From G963556115 sp963666605 (lineage in GTDB: Bacteria; Planctomycetota; SZUA-567): 64,000 nt of DNA. How positions within the stretch are numbered: the stretch's first letter is position 1; every line of letters starts with the position of its first letter. Positions 1 to 8,807 of the stretch are shown here, piece after piece. The notes below the pieces were generated by a model. It searched no databases and was not told where the DNA came from. It worked only from the letters and a program-made list of their open reading frames with translations. The stretch is taken from assembly GCA_965140405.1 (NCBI GenBank), contig OZ223208.1, positions 1,736,001-1,800,000 of the forward strand, read 5' to 3'. The position numbers were made by a program, and so were the translations under genes.

Positions 1-188
1 TTCAAGTTATCAAAGCCGAACATGCCTGAACTACCCTTAATGCTATGCATATGGCGCATTATAGAGTAGAGGACTTCCTCATCGAAAGGGGTCTCTTCTA
101 AGGCTACGAGCTCGTGGCTAAGCTCTTCAAAACGGTCACTACTCTCTTGGAGAAATAGCTCAAGAAATTCATTGATTCCTTCGTCCAT
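1..188 (-). CDS. CheA-type histidine kinase, N-terminal Hpt part (runs off the window)
   Basis: About 62 residues are visible, beginning MDEGINEFLELFLQES at the ATG at 188 and running off the left edge. The segment HSIKGSSGMFGF is the phospho-accepting histidine motif of an Hpt (P1) domain as in CheA, where the histidine is phosphorylated and passes phosphate to a receiver. The start is 5 bases after the stop of the upstream CheX-receiver gene, with a purine-rich AAGAAAGA ahead of it, so the two are almost certainly co-transcribed and probably partners. The kinase core lies outside the window, so the assignment to a full CheA is inference. Confidence 0.8.
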   Translation of the reverse strand, partial: MDEGINEFLELFLQESSDRFEELSHELVALEETPFDEEVLYSIMRHMHSIKGSSGMFGFDNL

Positions 189-193
189 TATAA

Positions 194-1069
194 TTAATCT
201 TTCTTAACCAAAAGAGCTTTATCAATTGCGGCAATTACTGCTTGTTTATCATATGGTTTGACAATGTATCTCTTCGCACCCATTCGTAGACAGTTCATGA
301 CGGTCTTTGCATCTGCTACAGATGAGGCCATCACCACCGTCGTACTAGGATCAATAGCTATGATTTCTTTGAGTACGTCTGTACCCTTCATCTTTGGCAT
401 CATGATATCTAATGTTACAAGTTCTGGTCGGAGTTCTTTAAATTTCTCTAGTGCTTCTAGACCATCTTCTGCTATACCTACGATATCATAATTGCCTTCT
501 GAAAATATCTTCTTCAAAAATGCACACATTACTGGTGAGTCATCAACTATCATTACTCGTATCGGCGGAGTATTACCACTTGCGCTTTCGTCTACATCTG
601 CCTCAAGGTCGTCTAAATTTTCTCCTCCGGCTTTTGTGTAGTATATGTGCAACATCCCGTAATCATCTGTACTAAGGGTTGTAAGGTATTGCCCCGTGTC
701 AAGACACTTTATTGCATCTGAGTCGGATAATTTACCTCCATATGAACTGAGGCGAAGATCTGTTCCTGCGTTGCTTATGCTCCCAAACAGTAATCCTAGT
801 GCTTGGTTACTTACTTCGTGGCAAGCTTCTTCAACAGTTGCTGCATACGGGTCACCAATAGTAACTGTCAGGAATCTATGTGCTATTGCTTTTGCATCAC
901 TGAAAAATACGGTGATTTTACCTGATAGTACTCCCTCAATATCAAATGATATAGCCATTTCTTCTGGTGTTGCTGCAGAAACATTTGTAAGAATATGGCT
1001 GTCAGCTTTGAGAATCTGAACTATTGATTCTGGAAAGTGTTGATTAATAAGTGCAAGAATGTCTTTCAT
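194..1069 (-). CDS. CheX-like domain fused to a response-regulator receiver
   Basis: A 291-residue cytosolic signalling protein. Residues about 1-140 resemble the CheC/CheX phosphatase fold, including an E-x2-N-x3-G pattern (EVSNQALG). Residues about 170-290 are a receiver domain with the acidic pair (IVDDS), the phospho-acceptor Asp in LDIMMP and a conserved Lys in VKPYD. The start is the ATG at 1069, preceded by AGAAGG at good spacing; a longer reading would need a TTG at 1096 without a ribosome site. It directly precedes the CheA-type kinase gene, so it may be that kinase's receiver with a built-in phosphatase-like module. No output DNA-binding domain is present. Confidence 0.82.
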   Translation of the reverse strand: MKDILALINQHFPESIVQILKADSHILTNVSAATPEEMAISFDIEGVLSGKITVFFSDAKAIAHRFLTVTIGDPYAATVEEACHEVSNQALGLLFGSISNAGTDLRLSSYGGKLSDSDAIKCLDTGQYLTTLSTDDYGMLHIYYTKAGGENLDDLEADVDESASGNTPPIRVMIVDDSPVMCAFLKKIFSEGNYDIVGIAEDGLEALEKFKELRPELVTLDIMMPKMKGTDVLKEIIAIDPSTTVVMASSVADAKTVMNCLRMGAKRYIVKPYDKQAVIAAIDKALLVKKD

Positions 1070-1271
1070 CGTAAACCTTCTAATTATGGACGGCAATATA
1101 TTTGTAAAACCAATAAAATCATACCCTTAATATCTTAGTGAAATTGGACTTTTTTTGCAAGCTTGTTATTCAAATATTGTGGTTCTTGGTATATGATTTG
1201 GTGCTTTTTTAGAGTAAACTAGTATATCTTTTACAAGTATATCGACTGTTTTATATGTAGTATAGTTCATG

Positions 1272-3140
1272 TTATTGCCTTATAAAGACTGGAAGTGAAG
1301 ATTTAGTCTTGGGAGGGGAAAAATCTAATAATTTTCTAGCTTCCTCACGCTTGAGATTTATCTCCTTATCGAACTCCTCAGAACTTTCTAATATAGGGAT
1401 TGTCTCATCTTCTTGTTCTTCATTACTCTCAATTGCTTGTGAAGAGAAGGTTTCTTCTTCAACAGGTTTTATTGTTTTTGGCGCCGAGTCTGTATTTGGC
1501 ACTTCTATACTCTCTATATTAGCTACTGTTGCTGACTTTGAGTCTGTTTTGAGGTTACTATTTTGTGTATACGTTGTGTTTAATTCCTCATTATTTGAGG
1601 ACTTAACTGTTGAATTTGAACTTGTATTTATAGCTTTCTCTGTTGTGGTGATGGGCTCATCCCTTAACTCTTTATTATTCGTTATTTTCGAGGTAGTTGC
1701 TTCATCCGTCTCCTCAGCACTATCTACTTTTGGTGCAGATATTGGCATGTATGGTTTTAATAAGAATATCCCTCCCCATGCAATAAGGCATGAGACAATA
1801 CCGATCAATAATCCAACCTTCAACCATTCAAAAAAAGCTATGTGAAGCCTACAGCGTTTCTCAAGCATACCCAGAGCAACAATATTTGCTGTAGAACCTA
1901 TCATTGTGATGTTCCCACCGAAACAAGCTCCAAATAGTAGTGCCCACCAGAGTGTGAAGTCATTTAAGTGCTCTACTACTGGCAGAAAGGCGGCAACGAA
2001 TACTACATTATCTACAAAAGCTGAGCCAAAAGCTGAGATAAATATTACAGCTGGAGTAAGCAGCCAAGGGGTTGAGCCGAATGCTGATTTGAACTCATCG
2101 GCAATGCGGACTGTTATTCCGCTATGCTCCAGCGAGCCAGCAACAGCGAATAACATCATAAAAAAGAGTAGTGTCCACCACTCAACCTCGTCTTCAATAT
2201 AATGCCTCGCTCTCTTATAACGCCATATCATCAGAATACCTGCGACTACAAGTGGAGCAACAATCATAAGGGTGTTTGCCTCGAGGCCGAGTCGTTCCTC
2301 TAGTACATGGTGCGAGGCGATAAATGCTATCATTGCAAGTAGAATGAATAGCCCACGTTTATACGGAACTTGCACAAGTGGACCTAGTGTAAGTCCCATA
2401 TCGCGGCGCTGGTTTAGGCGTTCATCAAGTAAAGCAATATCCTTTCTGTACCAGAAAAAAAGGATTGCTAGAGATGCTGTTAAACTTAGAAGCATTATAG
2501 GGAATGCCCAGTATATAAAATCAACAAAGCCTAGGTTGCCTCGGCTACCAATAAGTATACCTACGGGATTTCCTAGCATCGTACCTGCGCTACCGACGTT
2601 TGTGCCGAGTACAGCAATTATTATAAATGGTGTAGCTCTAATCTTTAGTGTATCACAGACTTGGAATATTAGGGTAGATACAAATACTATACTTGTAACT
2701 TCATCCACAGCGCATGCGAGGAGTGCGCTCAGGTATACGATAATACCTATAAACATTAGACCAGAAAGTTGCTTACAGTTTACTACCAGTTGGATAATCC
2801 AAGTAAAGAGCCCCAGCTCTTTGAGTACTCCGACAATAACCATCATCCCTACCAAGAATAAAATAATGGGAAGCTCGGTGTCATGGGTGAACTGGGTGAC
2901 GGTAATAACCTTGGCTCCGAATAATATGCCTGTACCAACAAAAGCAATAGCAAGCCTGAATGCCCAGAAGAGGAGGGTTGCCATTATAATCATTATAAAA
3001 ATTGATGAAGACATGATCTGGGCATTAGTAAGATTTACTACTGTACCTATGTATGAAACACATGCTGTAACGCCTAACATTATAGCACCACGAATTAATA
3101 GCGAGCGCGTTTCAATTTTGCCTACTTCGTCTGAGTGCAC
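1272..3140 (-). CDS. NhaD/SLC13-type Na+/H+ antiporter-like permease with long acidic tail
   Basis: A 622-residue inner-membrane protein of the ion transporter superfamily (NhaD/ArsB/CitM type). About 12 hydrophobic segments fill residues 15-455, with family signatures such as AVDEVTSIVF, GTNVGSAGTMLGNPVGI and GGNITMIGSTANIVAL. Residues about 460-622 form a Ser/Thr/Glu/Asn-rich, low-complexity, probably disordered cytoplasmic tail that is unusual for the family. The start is GTG at 3140, supported by AGGAG seven bases upstream. It lies 61 bases downstream of the EIIA-CBS gene on the same strand, so that protein may sense ions or nucleotides for it. The ion specificity (Na+ or another) is inferred from family only. 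Confidence 0.8.
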   Translation of the reverse strand: MHSDEVGKIETRSLLIRGAIMLGVTACVSYIGTVVNLTNAQIMSSSIFIMIIMATLLFWAFRLAIAFVGTGILFGAKVITVTQFTHDTELPIILFLVGMMVIVGVLKELGLFTWIIQLVVNCKQLSGLMFIGIIVYLSALLACAVDEVTSIVFVSTLIFQVCDTLKIRATPFIIIAVLGTNVGSAGTMLGNPVGILIGSRGNLGFVDFIYWAFPIMLLSLTASLAILFFWYRKDIALLDERLNQRRDMGLTLGPLVQVPYKRGLFILLAMIAFIASHHVLEERLGLEANTLMIVAPLVVAGILMIWRYKRARHYIEDEVEWWTLLFFMMLFAVAGSLEHSGITVRIADEFKSAFGSTPWLLTPAVIFISAFGSAFVDNVVFVAAFLPVVEHLNDFTLWWALLFGACFGGNITMIGSTANIVALGMLEKRCRLHIAFFEWLKVGLLIGIVSCLIAWGGIFLLKPYMPISAPKVDSAEETDEATTSKITNNKELRDEPITTTEKAINTSSNSTVKSSNNEELNTTYTQNSNLKTDSKSATVANIESIEVPNTDSAPKTIKPVEEETFSSQAIESNEEQEDETIPILESSEEFDKEINLKREEARKLLDFSPPKTKSSLPVFIRQ

Positions 3141-3201
3141 AATAATACTCCTAATTTTATATAAATATTAGAAAGAAGATAACATACACCACTTATGGAA
3201 A

Positions 3202-4122
3202 TTATTCCCTGAGTACTTTACTTAGAAAACCTCTTAACGATATCACTCCCTTTAGTATTTTACCTTCAAGTACATAAACTCTGGTCGCGTCTATCCTTGT
3301 CATCTCCTTGGCAATTTGAACAGCTGGAGCCGTAATCTGAATACTTGGTACCTGTGTCGTCATGATTTCAGCAAGCCAGGTCATGCTCTCTCTTCGGAGT
3401 ATTTCGGCAAAGGGTTCAAAATTTAAAATCGGGGAGAGATCATCCATCCAGAGAATATAGTCAGGAAGTACAACTTTGAGAAGTTCTTGAGCTGAGACGA
3501 CACCTATAAGCTCATTATTGGTGTCTACTACAGGAAGGCTGAGATAGTTATACTTTATAAAGTAATCAATAGCCTTTTCTAAGGTATCATTTTCATATAA
3601 TTTTACATCTACATCTCTCATAACATCACCGGCGCAGATGTAGTCTGGTAGTACAATACCTCCACGGTCAAAGTATCTCCAAAGGTCTTCTGAGGAAGTT
3701 AGGTTTGAGATCTGTGTTGCCGAATCAGTTACGTTACATATACTAGCAAGAGCACTGATCGCTTGGAGATATAGACCAGGTTGCTCCTTAGGAATAAGGA
3801 GGAGAATAATGACATTTACCTTACTGTTGTCTGTCCACTCTATACCCGATATGGATGTCGCTACTCCAACAACAAGTTCAGATACCGAAGCAATTCTGGC
3901 GTGGGGAAGAGCGATCCCTTCAGTGATTACTGTAGACATTTCTTTTTCGCGTTTAACCACCTCTTCAAATACTTCAGATACATTGCCAACACCGTGTTCA
4001 TACGCTAATTTGCGTAGTAACTCCATTATGGCAAGATCTCGTTGATCTGACTCAATGTTACAGAGCACTTGGCTTGGATTAAAGAGGGAAGAAAAACTCA
4101 CCTTGGTGCTAACACTCGACAT
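3202..4122 (-). CDS. PTS EIIA (PtsN-like) domain fused to paired CBS domains
   Basis: A 306-residue soluble regulator. Residues about 8-155 are a fructose/nitrogen-type PTS EIIA domain; His74 in GIALPHAR is the expected phosphorylation site. Residues about 165-300 hold two CBS motifs (DVMRDVDVKL..., IMTTQVPSI...), which usually bind adenine nucleotides. No EIIB, EIIC, HPr or EI lies nearby, so a regulatory role is more likely than sugar import. ATG at 4122 has AGGAGA six bases before it. It is followed by the NhaD-like antiporter, a pairing consistent with EIIA-type control of a cation transporter; that link is inference. Confidence 0.85.
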   Translation of the reverse strand: MSSVSTKVSFSSLFNPSQVLCNIESDQRDLAIMELLRKLAYEHGVGNVSEVFEEVVKREKEMSTVITEGIALPHARIASVSELVVGVATSISGIEWTDNSKVNVIILLLIPKEQPGLYLQAISALASICNVTDSATQISNLTSSEDLWRYFDRGGIVLPDYICAGDVMRDVDVKLYENDTLEKAIDYFIKYNYLSLPVVDTNNELIGVVSAQELLKVVLPDYILWMDDLSPILNFEPFAEILRRESMTWLAEIMTTQVPSIQITAPAVQIAKEMTRIDATRVYVLEGKILKGVISLRGFLSKVLRE

Positions 4123-4317
4123 TGGGATCTCCTATACTTATTATAGAATACGGTGTAGCCGCATATTTTAGATACTTTGAGAGCATTGAGCTTTGAACAA
4201 TAGTATATACTTCTAGCATACGCTATAAATATCATTACACAAGCTATTTAGATATTATACTAAAATTATTAATGCTGCAAGGAATAAGATTATAAAAGTG
4301 TTTTCAAGTTTCTGATA

Positions 4318-4734
4318 TTATCCGCAGGAAATATCAAGAACATCTTTGGAAATAAAAATTTTGCACCCACACCTAACTGCAAGAGCAATCGCATCAGAAG
4401 GGCGGCAGTCAATCGCAATCTCTCTCTCATTAGCATTCTCAAGTACGAGTATACTGAAGAATACAGCTCCTCCTTCATCCATTGGGCGGATATCAGATAT
4501 TATGACTTGTTTAATCTTGGCTGAAAGTGCCTCTATCGTGTGGTAAAGTAGATCATGGGTAAGTGGTCTGGGAAGTTCAAATCCATCTATACAATTCTTG
4601 ATAGCAAGAGCTTCATTGATACCAATCTCTATTGATACAAAGCGCTCTCCAGTAAGCTCTTGGAGTACTATTATCTGAGACGTTCTGTTCTCTGAGATTA
4701 ATATTTGTACCAACTCACACTCGATAAGGGTCAA
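4318..4734 (-). CDS. DUF151 bifunctional nuclease-family protein
   Basis: A 138-residue protein matching the DUF151/BFN domain along most of its length, with the conserved core around LPRPLTHDL (residues 54-62) and CRPSDAIALAVR (about 107-118). Members show RNase/DNase activity in some organisms, but the cellular role is generally unsettled. The start is a TTG at 4734, chosen because a full AGGAGG lies six bases upstream and no ATG fits. It stands alone, 194 bases from the EIIA-CBS gene and 80 bases after the FHA gene on the same strand, so read-through from the FHA gene is possible. Confidence 0.8.
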   Translation of the reverse strand: MTLIECELVQILISENRTSQIIVLQELTGERFVSIEIGINEALAIKNCIDGFELPRPLTHDLLYHTIEALSAKIKQVIISDIRPMDEGGAVFFSILVLENANEREIAIDCRPSDAIALAVRCGCKIFISKDVLDISCG

Positions 4735-4814
4735 AGGAGACCTCCTAAAGTATACTTATTATGTTGAAATATAAAGAACAGTTGTCATATAGATATATCT
4801 AGATATGTGGCAAT

Positions 4815-6257
4815 CTAGACTTCTTGGGCAATTAGCGCAAGGGCAATTCGCTTGTCATATAGTAAGTCTATTTTACTTTCGAAATCTTGTAAAATAAGCT
4901 TTTTATTCGCGTTACCACGTATTCGGAGTTGTTCTTCAAACTCAATTGCTATGCCAACGATCTTTGCGGTCTCTGGAATCTCATAGCGTTCTAGGTGATT
5001 GGGCCCGCTCATGTCGCCTCGCTCATACATGAAACGTATCGTCGCTTGTATGCTGTCATAGCATTTCATGCTGGCTATGATTGTCAAAGTTGCTTTGATC
5101 TTGGCTTTTTCAATATCTATGCGTTGTTCTAAATCTAGACTAGAAGTATCTTTAATAAATAATTCCTTACTAGCAATGTCGAGTATACCAATATTATGAA
5201 GAAGGCTGGCAAGAACCACAGTTTGTTGGGCTTCTTCGTCAATATTCAAGTTTTCTGCAATATGGAGGGCATAATCGGCAACATCTCTAGCACGTCCTTT
5301 TATTTCTGGAGCACTCTCTTCAATAGCAGAAACAAGAGTACCTATAGTACTCATTAAGTCACCACGTAAATGGCTACGGTATCTGAAGTTTGTAATTGCT
5401 AGGCCTACCTGATCAGCCATCGCTGCTGCAAGCTCAAGATCTTCTTCTCTAAATGTTACTGTTGGGGTGTTGCTGGCTAGGTATATCACGCCATTAATTT
5501 TGCCTGATACAGAGAGTGGAACACATATAACACTACGGATATTGTGTGTCATAATGCTTTCCTGAGAGTTGAAACGTCCATCCCTTGTCGCGTCAGATGT
5601 CAGTATAGCCATCTTGTCAACAATTGCTCGCTTGATTATAGAGCGAGATATCATCTCTTTTTCCTTGCCTCGCTTCACGTCAGAACCAATTGGAGATATT
5701 ACTTCTGTCTCACTATTGCGTGTAAAGAGGTAGGTCATTTCAGAGTTGAAGTGTTCTGTAATAAGTGGGAGGGTTGCATCTATAAGTGACTTTTCACTAG
5801 TTGCGTCATCAATGATTCTACCCAGTCTATAGAGACTACGTAAACGGAACATATCTGCTCCGTCACCTTGTGAGGCGTTTAAGTCTGTGAGATCCTCAAG
5901 GTCAAGTTCGAGGTTGGCACTGCTATCCTCTTCATCAAAGAACTCTACTGAGGAGCTTGAGTCATTAGTAGAGACAGAGAAAAAATCTATTATCGTGCCA
6001 CCGATCTTGATTGTATCGCCGTCACGAAGCATCTCCTCTTCGATCTTATCATCATTTAAAAGTGTCCCGTTACGACTCTTAAAATCTCTAATAAAGCACA
6101 TCTCTCCAATTTTGAAGAGTTCGGCGTGTTTTCTGCTTGCTCCTTTATCCATGATCTGGATGGTGCAACTATCATCTCTGCCGAGTGTTACAGCTTTATC
6201 ACTGATCTCAAATGCCTGGCCTTTTAAAGGACCATTTGCCATACGTATCTCGGGCAT
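4815..6257 (-). CDS. FHA-GAF protein with a degenerate HD-type C-terminal domain
   Basis: A 480-residue soluble signalling protein. Residues about 20-95 are an FHA phosphothreonine-binding domain (VTLGRDDSCTIQI, ASRKHAEL, SRNGTLLND). Residues about 140-295 form a GAF domain (RSVICVPL, GVIYL). Residues about 300-480 look like an HD-GYP-related helical domain, but the metal-binding His-Asp pair reads His354-Asn355 (LLHNIG) and the later histidines and the GYP motif are missing. It is therefore probably a non-catalytic sensor or scaffold. FHA suggests it reads Ser/Thr kinase output, and a kinase is encoded at 55.3-56.6 kb. ATG at 6257 follows AGAGGGAAG. Confidence 0.82.
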   Translation of the reverse strand: MPEIRMANGPLKGQAFEISDKAVTLGRDDSCTIQIMDKGASRKHAELFKIGEMCFIRDFKSRNGTLLNDDKIEEEMLRDGDTIKIGGTIIDFFSVSTNDSSSSVEFFDEEDSSANLELDLEDLTDLNASQGDGADMFRLRSLYRLGRIIDDATSEKSLIDATLPLITEHFNSEMTYLFTRNSETEVISPIGSDVKRGKEKEMISRSIIKRAIVDKMAILTSDATRDGRFNSQESIMTHNIRSVICVPLSVSGKINGVIYLASNTPTVTFREEDLELAAAMADQVGLAITNFRYRSHLRGDLMSTIGTLVSAIEESAPEIKGRARDVADYALHIAENLNIDEEAQQTVVLASLLHNIGILDIASKELFIKDTSSLDLEQRIDIEKAKIKATLTIIASMKCYDSIQATIRFMYERGDMSGPNHLERYEIPETAKIVGIAIEFEEQLRIRGNANKKLILQDFESKIDLLYDKRIALALIAQEV

Positions 6258-6340
6258 GTGCTTCCCTCTTCTTTATAAATAATGGATACTTCTTATCGAG
6301 AAAATTCTAATTTTTACTTAGCCACAAGCAAATATATTTT

Positions 6341-6374
6341 GTACAGTACTGAGTTGTCTCACTCAGTACTGTAC
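6341..6374 (-). terminator. Hairpin downstream of ilvE
   Basis: A perfect 14-bp inverted repeat (GTACAGTACTGAGT / ACTCAGTACTGTAC) with a 6-base loop sits 7 bases after the ilvE stop. There is no clean T-run on the minus strand, so this is a hairpin terminator or 3' stabiliser rather than a textbook intrinsic terminator. Confidence 0.6.
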
Positions 6375-6381
6375 GTAGCTT

Positions 6382-7251
6382 TTAATAGCTTGCAATAAAC
6401 TCCCTAAAGCGTTTGAGCATATCTTGTGTCATCGGTCCAGGCTTTCCTGATCCTATTTTACGTCCATCTATATCGATTACGGCTATAACCTCAGCACCTG
6501 AACCTGTCAAGAAACATTCGTCTGCTGTATAAAGATCATAGCGTTGGAGTGTAGTCTCCTCAACTGGTATTTCTGCTTTTTTTGCAAGGTTTATAACAAG
6601 ATTTCTAGTGCAACCTTCAAGGATATCAGAGTAAACAGTTGGTGTCTTTATCACTCCGTTCTTGATAATAAAGATATTATCACCTGTACACTCAGCAACA
6701 TGTCCTTGGCTATTGAGCATGATAGCTTCAAGTTTGCCAGCCCTGATTGCTTCCATCTTGGCCATGATATTATTCATATAGTTCAAGCTCTTTACTCTTG
6801 GATTTAATGCCTCGCCATGTATAGCAGGAACAGCTGAAGTGATTATCTCAAGTCCTTTGTTATAAAGCTCTTCTGGGTAGAGAGCAATACTTGCTGCTAT
6901 AATTATTACTGATGGCTTTGGGCACTTTCTTGGATCTAGTCCAAGATCTCCCACGCCCCTTGTTACAAGAAGACGTACATAAGCATCAGTTAATTCGTTG
7001 GCTTTGATAGTCTTATATAGAGCCTCTACTAGAGCTTCTTTATCAATAGGAATTTCAAGATTGATATAATGTGCTCCTTCGTAAAGACGGTTTATGTGCT
7101 CTTCGCAAAGGAAGACCTTGCCGTTGTAGACCCTGATACCTTCAAAAAGACCATCTCCATATAGAAGACCATGGTCAAATACAGATACTTTTGCGTCGCT
7201 CTTGTTTATGAGCTCTCCGTCTATCCATATCTTGAGTTCGCTGTTTGACAT
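6382..7251 (-). CDS. ilvE: Branched-chain amino acid aminotransferase
   Basis: A 289-residue PLP-dependent fold-type IV enzyme that interconverts Leu, Ile and Val with their 2-keto acids. Family signatures are FDHGLLYGDGLFEGIR near the N-terminus, the Schiff-base lysine in RVKSLNYMNN, and ECTGDNIFI. The length is normal. I place the start at the ATG at 7251 (MSNSELKIWIDG), preceded by AAGG; the ATG seven codons upstream lacks a ribosome site. It stands alone between the HD-GYP regulator and the FHA gene. A D-amino acid or aminodeoxychorismate-lyase-like role is possible in this fold, but the motif set fits IlvE best. Confidence 0.88.
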   Translation of the reverse strand: MSNSELKIWIDGELINKSDAKVSVFDHGLLYGDGLFEGIRVYNGKVFLCEEHINRLYEGAHYINLEIPIDKEALVEALYKTIKANELTDAYVRLLVTRGVGDLGLDPRKCPKPSVIIIAASIALYPEELYNKGLEIITSAVPAIHGEALNPRVKSLNYMNNIMAKMEAIRAGKLEAIMLNSQGHVAECTGDNIFIIKNGVIKTPTVYSDILEGCTRNLVINLAKKAEIPVEETTLQRYDLYTADECFLTGSGAEVIAVIDIDGRKIGSGKPGPMTQDMLKRFREFIASY

Positions 7252-7501
7252 TATTAGAACCTTTTTATACATTGATTAATAGTTATTGCTTATATTATGA
7301 GAATATTTAATATAGTATTTTAAGTGTATTGCGAGCCTCGTCAACAATAAAGATAGATTTATTTCATTATTGAGAGGCAATTCGATTATATTTAATAAAT
7401 GATATGAGAATAATCTAATATTATATACGTCATCTATATGAGGTAGTTGGTTGGAAATTGTAATGTGCTAGAGGTAGTAAAAAACTCGCTTTGCTTTTAA
7501 T

Positions 7502-8581
7502 CTACTGATAAACATAAATTTCGTTTGCTTCAAGCATCTGTAGGAAAGTGTCGGCAATATCAGGGTCAAATTGCTTGCCTCGTTCTTGGTGGATCACCTC
7601 AAGAGCTTTATCAACCTTCATTGTTCCGCGATATGGTCTGTTTGTTCTCATTGCATTCCAAGTGTCACAGATTGATATGATCCTTGCAATAAGTGGAATG
7701 TCATCACCTCGTAGGTTGTCTGGATATCCACCGCCAGAAAAACGTTCGTGGTGGTTTCGTATCGCTGGTAAAATGGTATCGAATTCTGGGATAGGGCGGA
7801 GAATTTTTTCACCTTGAGCTGGGTGTTCTTTGATTAGGTCAAATTCTTCGTCTGTAAGACGAAATGGCTTGAGAAGGACGTGTTCTGGTACGGCAATTTT
7901 ACCAATATCGTGTAGCTGACCAGCGGTACGGATTGTTGACTGGAATGATCTTGACATTCCCATCTTTTTAGAGAGTGCTTCTGCTAGATCGGCTACAGAG
8001 CTGGAGTGTGCACAGGTGTACTGGTCTCGTGCGTCAATTGCGTTTGTTAGAGTCGTTAGTGTTGCCATGAAGAGCTTCTGGTTCTCCATTTTTGCTTCTT
8101 CTACATCCCTTTCCAGTTTTTCATTATATGATGCGAGTTTATTACGAAGCTCGTCATTCTGCTTTCGTAGGCGCTCGTTCTCCAAGATTTTACTGACAGC
8201 TTCTATTAGGGCCATAGGGCGGAATGGTTTTTGAAGGAAAAAATTTGCTCCATAGTTTAGAGCATCAGCAATTGCATTTAACTCAGCGTGTCCAGTCATA
8301 ATGATAAAGGAAGATTTGACACCACTCTCTTTTGCCCAGCTCAAGAGGTCTACTCCCGACCCTCCTGGCATAACAACATCTGTTATAATTAGATCATAAT
8401 CGGTTGCTGTAATCATCTCTTTGGCTGTAGATATATTATGAGTGTCGTCAATATCGTAGGAACATGTGTTGAGTGCCTCCGTAATAACCATACGTAGTGT
8501 GGCATCATCATCAACAACAAGTATTTTTTCTTGACGTGACTTTAATAATCTGTTCTTTAAGAATTGTTCTCTGTCTAGCAT
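7502..8581 (-). CDS. Response regulator with HD-GYP phosphodiesterase domain
   Basis: A 359-residue RpfG-like protein. Residues about 18-135 are a receiver domain with the DDD acidic cluster, the Asp in ITDVVMPGG and the Lys in LQKPF. A coiled-coil linker follows (about 137-165), then an HD-GYP domain with the metal-binding His-Asp (LHDIGK, about 224-225), the HH pair and a GGGYP signature. It is predicted to hydrolyse cyclic di-GMP in response to phosphorylation. Unlike the FHA-GAF neighbour, its catalytic residues are intact. No diguanylate cyclase or dedicated kinase is adjacent. ATG at 8581 has only a weak GAG upstream. Confidence 0.9.
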   Translation of the reverse strand: MLDREQFLKNRLLKSRQEKILVVDDDATLRMVITEALNTCSYDIDDTHNISTAKEMITATDYDLIITDVVMPGGSGVDLLSWAKESGVKSSFIIMTGHAELNAIADALNYGANFFLQKPFRPMALIEAVSKILENERLRKQNDELRNKLASYNEKLERDVEEAKMENQKLFMATLTTLTNAIDARDQYTCAHSSSVADLAEALSKKMGMSRSFQSTIRTAGQLHDIGKIAVPEHVLLKPFRLTDEEFDLIKEHPAQGEKILRPIPEFDTILPAIRNHHERFSGGGYPDNLRGDDIPLIARIISICDTWNAMRTNRPYRGTMKVDKALEVIHQERGKQFDPDIADTFLQMLEANEIYVYQ

Positions 8582-8807
8582 AATTTAACTCAATATTATT
8601 AAGATTATGATTATTAATTAATCTTTATTATAACATAATTCATTAATTATTTTATGTTATTTTACAATTAAAGGCAAAATAAAAGTAAACTATTTTGATT
8701 TTTAACTCTGTTGAAATGTATAAACCTTTTATATAGGTATAAGTTAAATAGTATTGCAAATATGGTAAAATTTTAAAACTTAACTGGTCGTCGAGGTGAG
8801 CGTTATG

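Noticed and set aside
2272..3171. 299-codon plus-strand open frame opposite the NhaD-like gene
   Set aside because: Its translation is Ile/Ser/Pro-rich noise; the minus strand encodes a clear transporter with family motifs.
4735..4750. GGAGACCTCC palindrome ahead of the DUF151 gene as an operator
   Set aside because: It is a by-product of the strong AGGAGG ribosome site next to a CTCCT; no wider symmetry supports a binding site.
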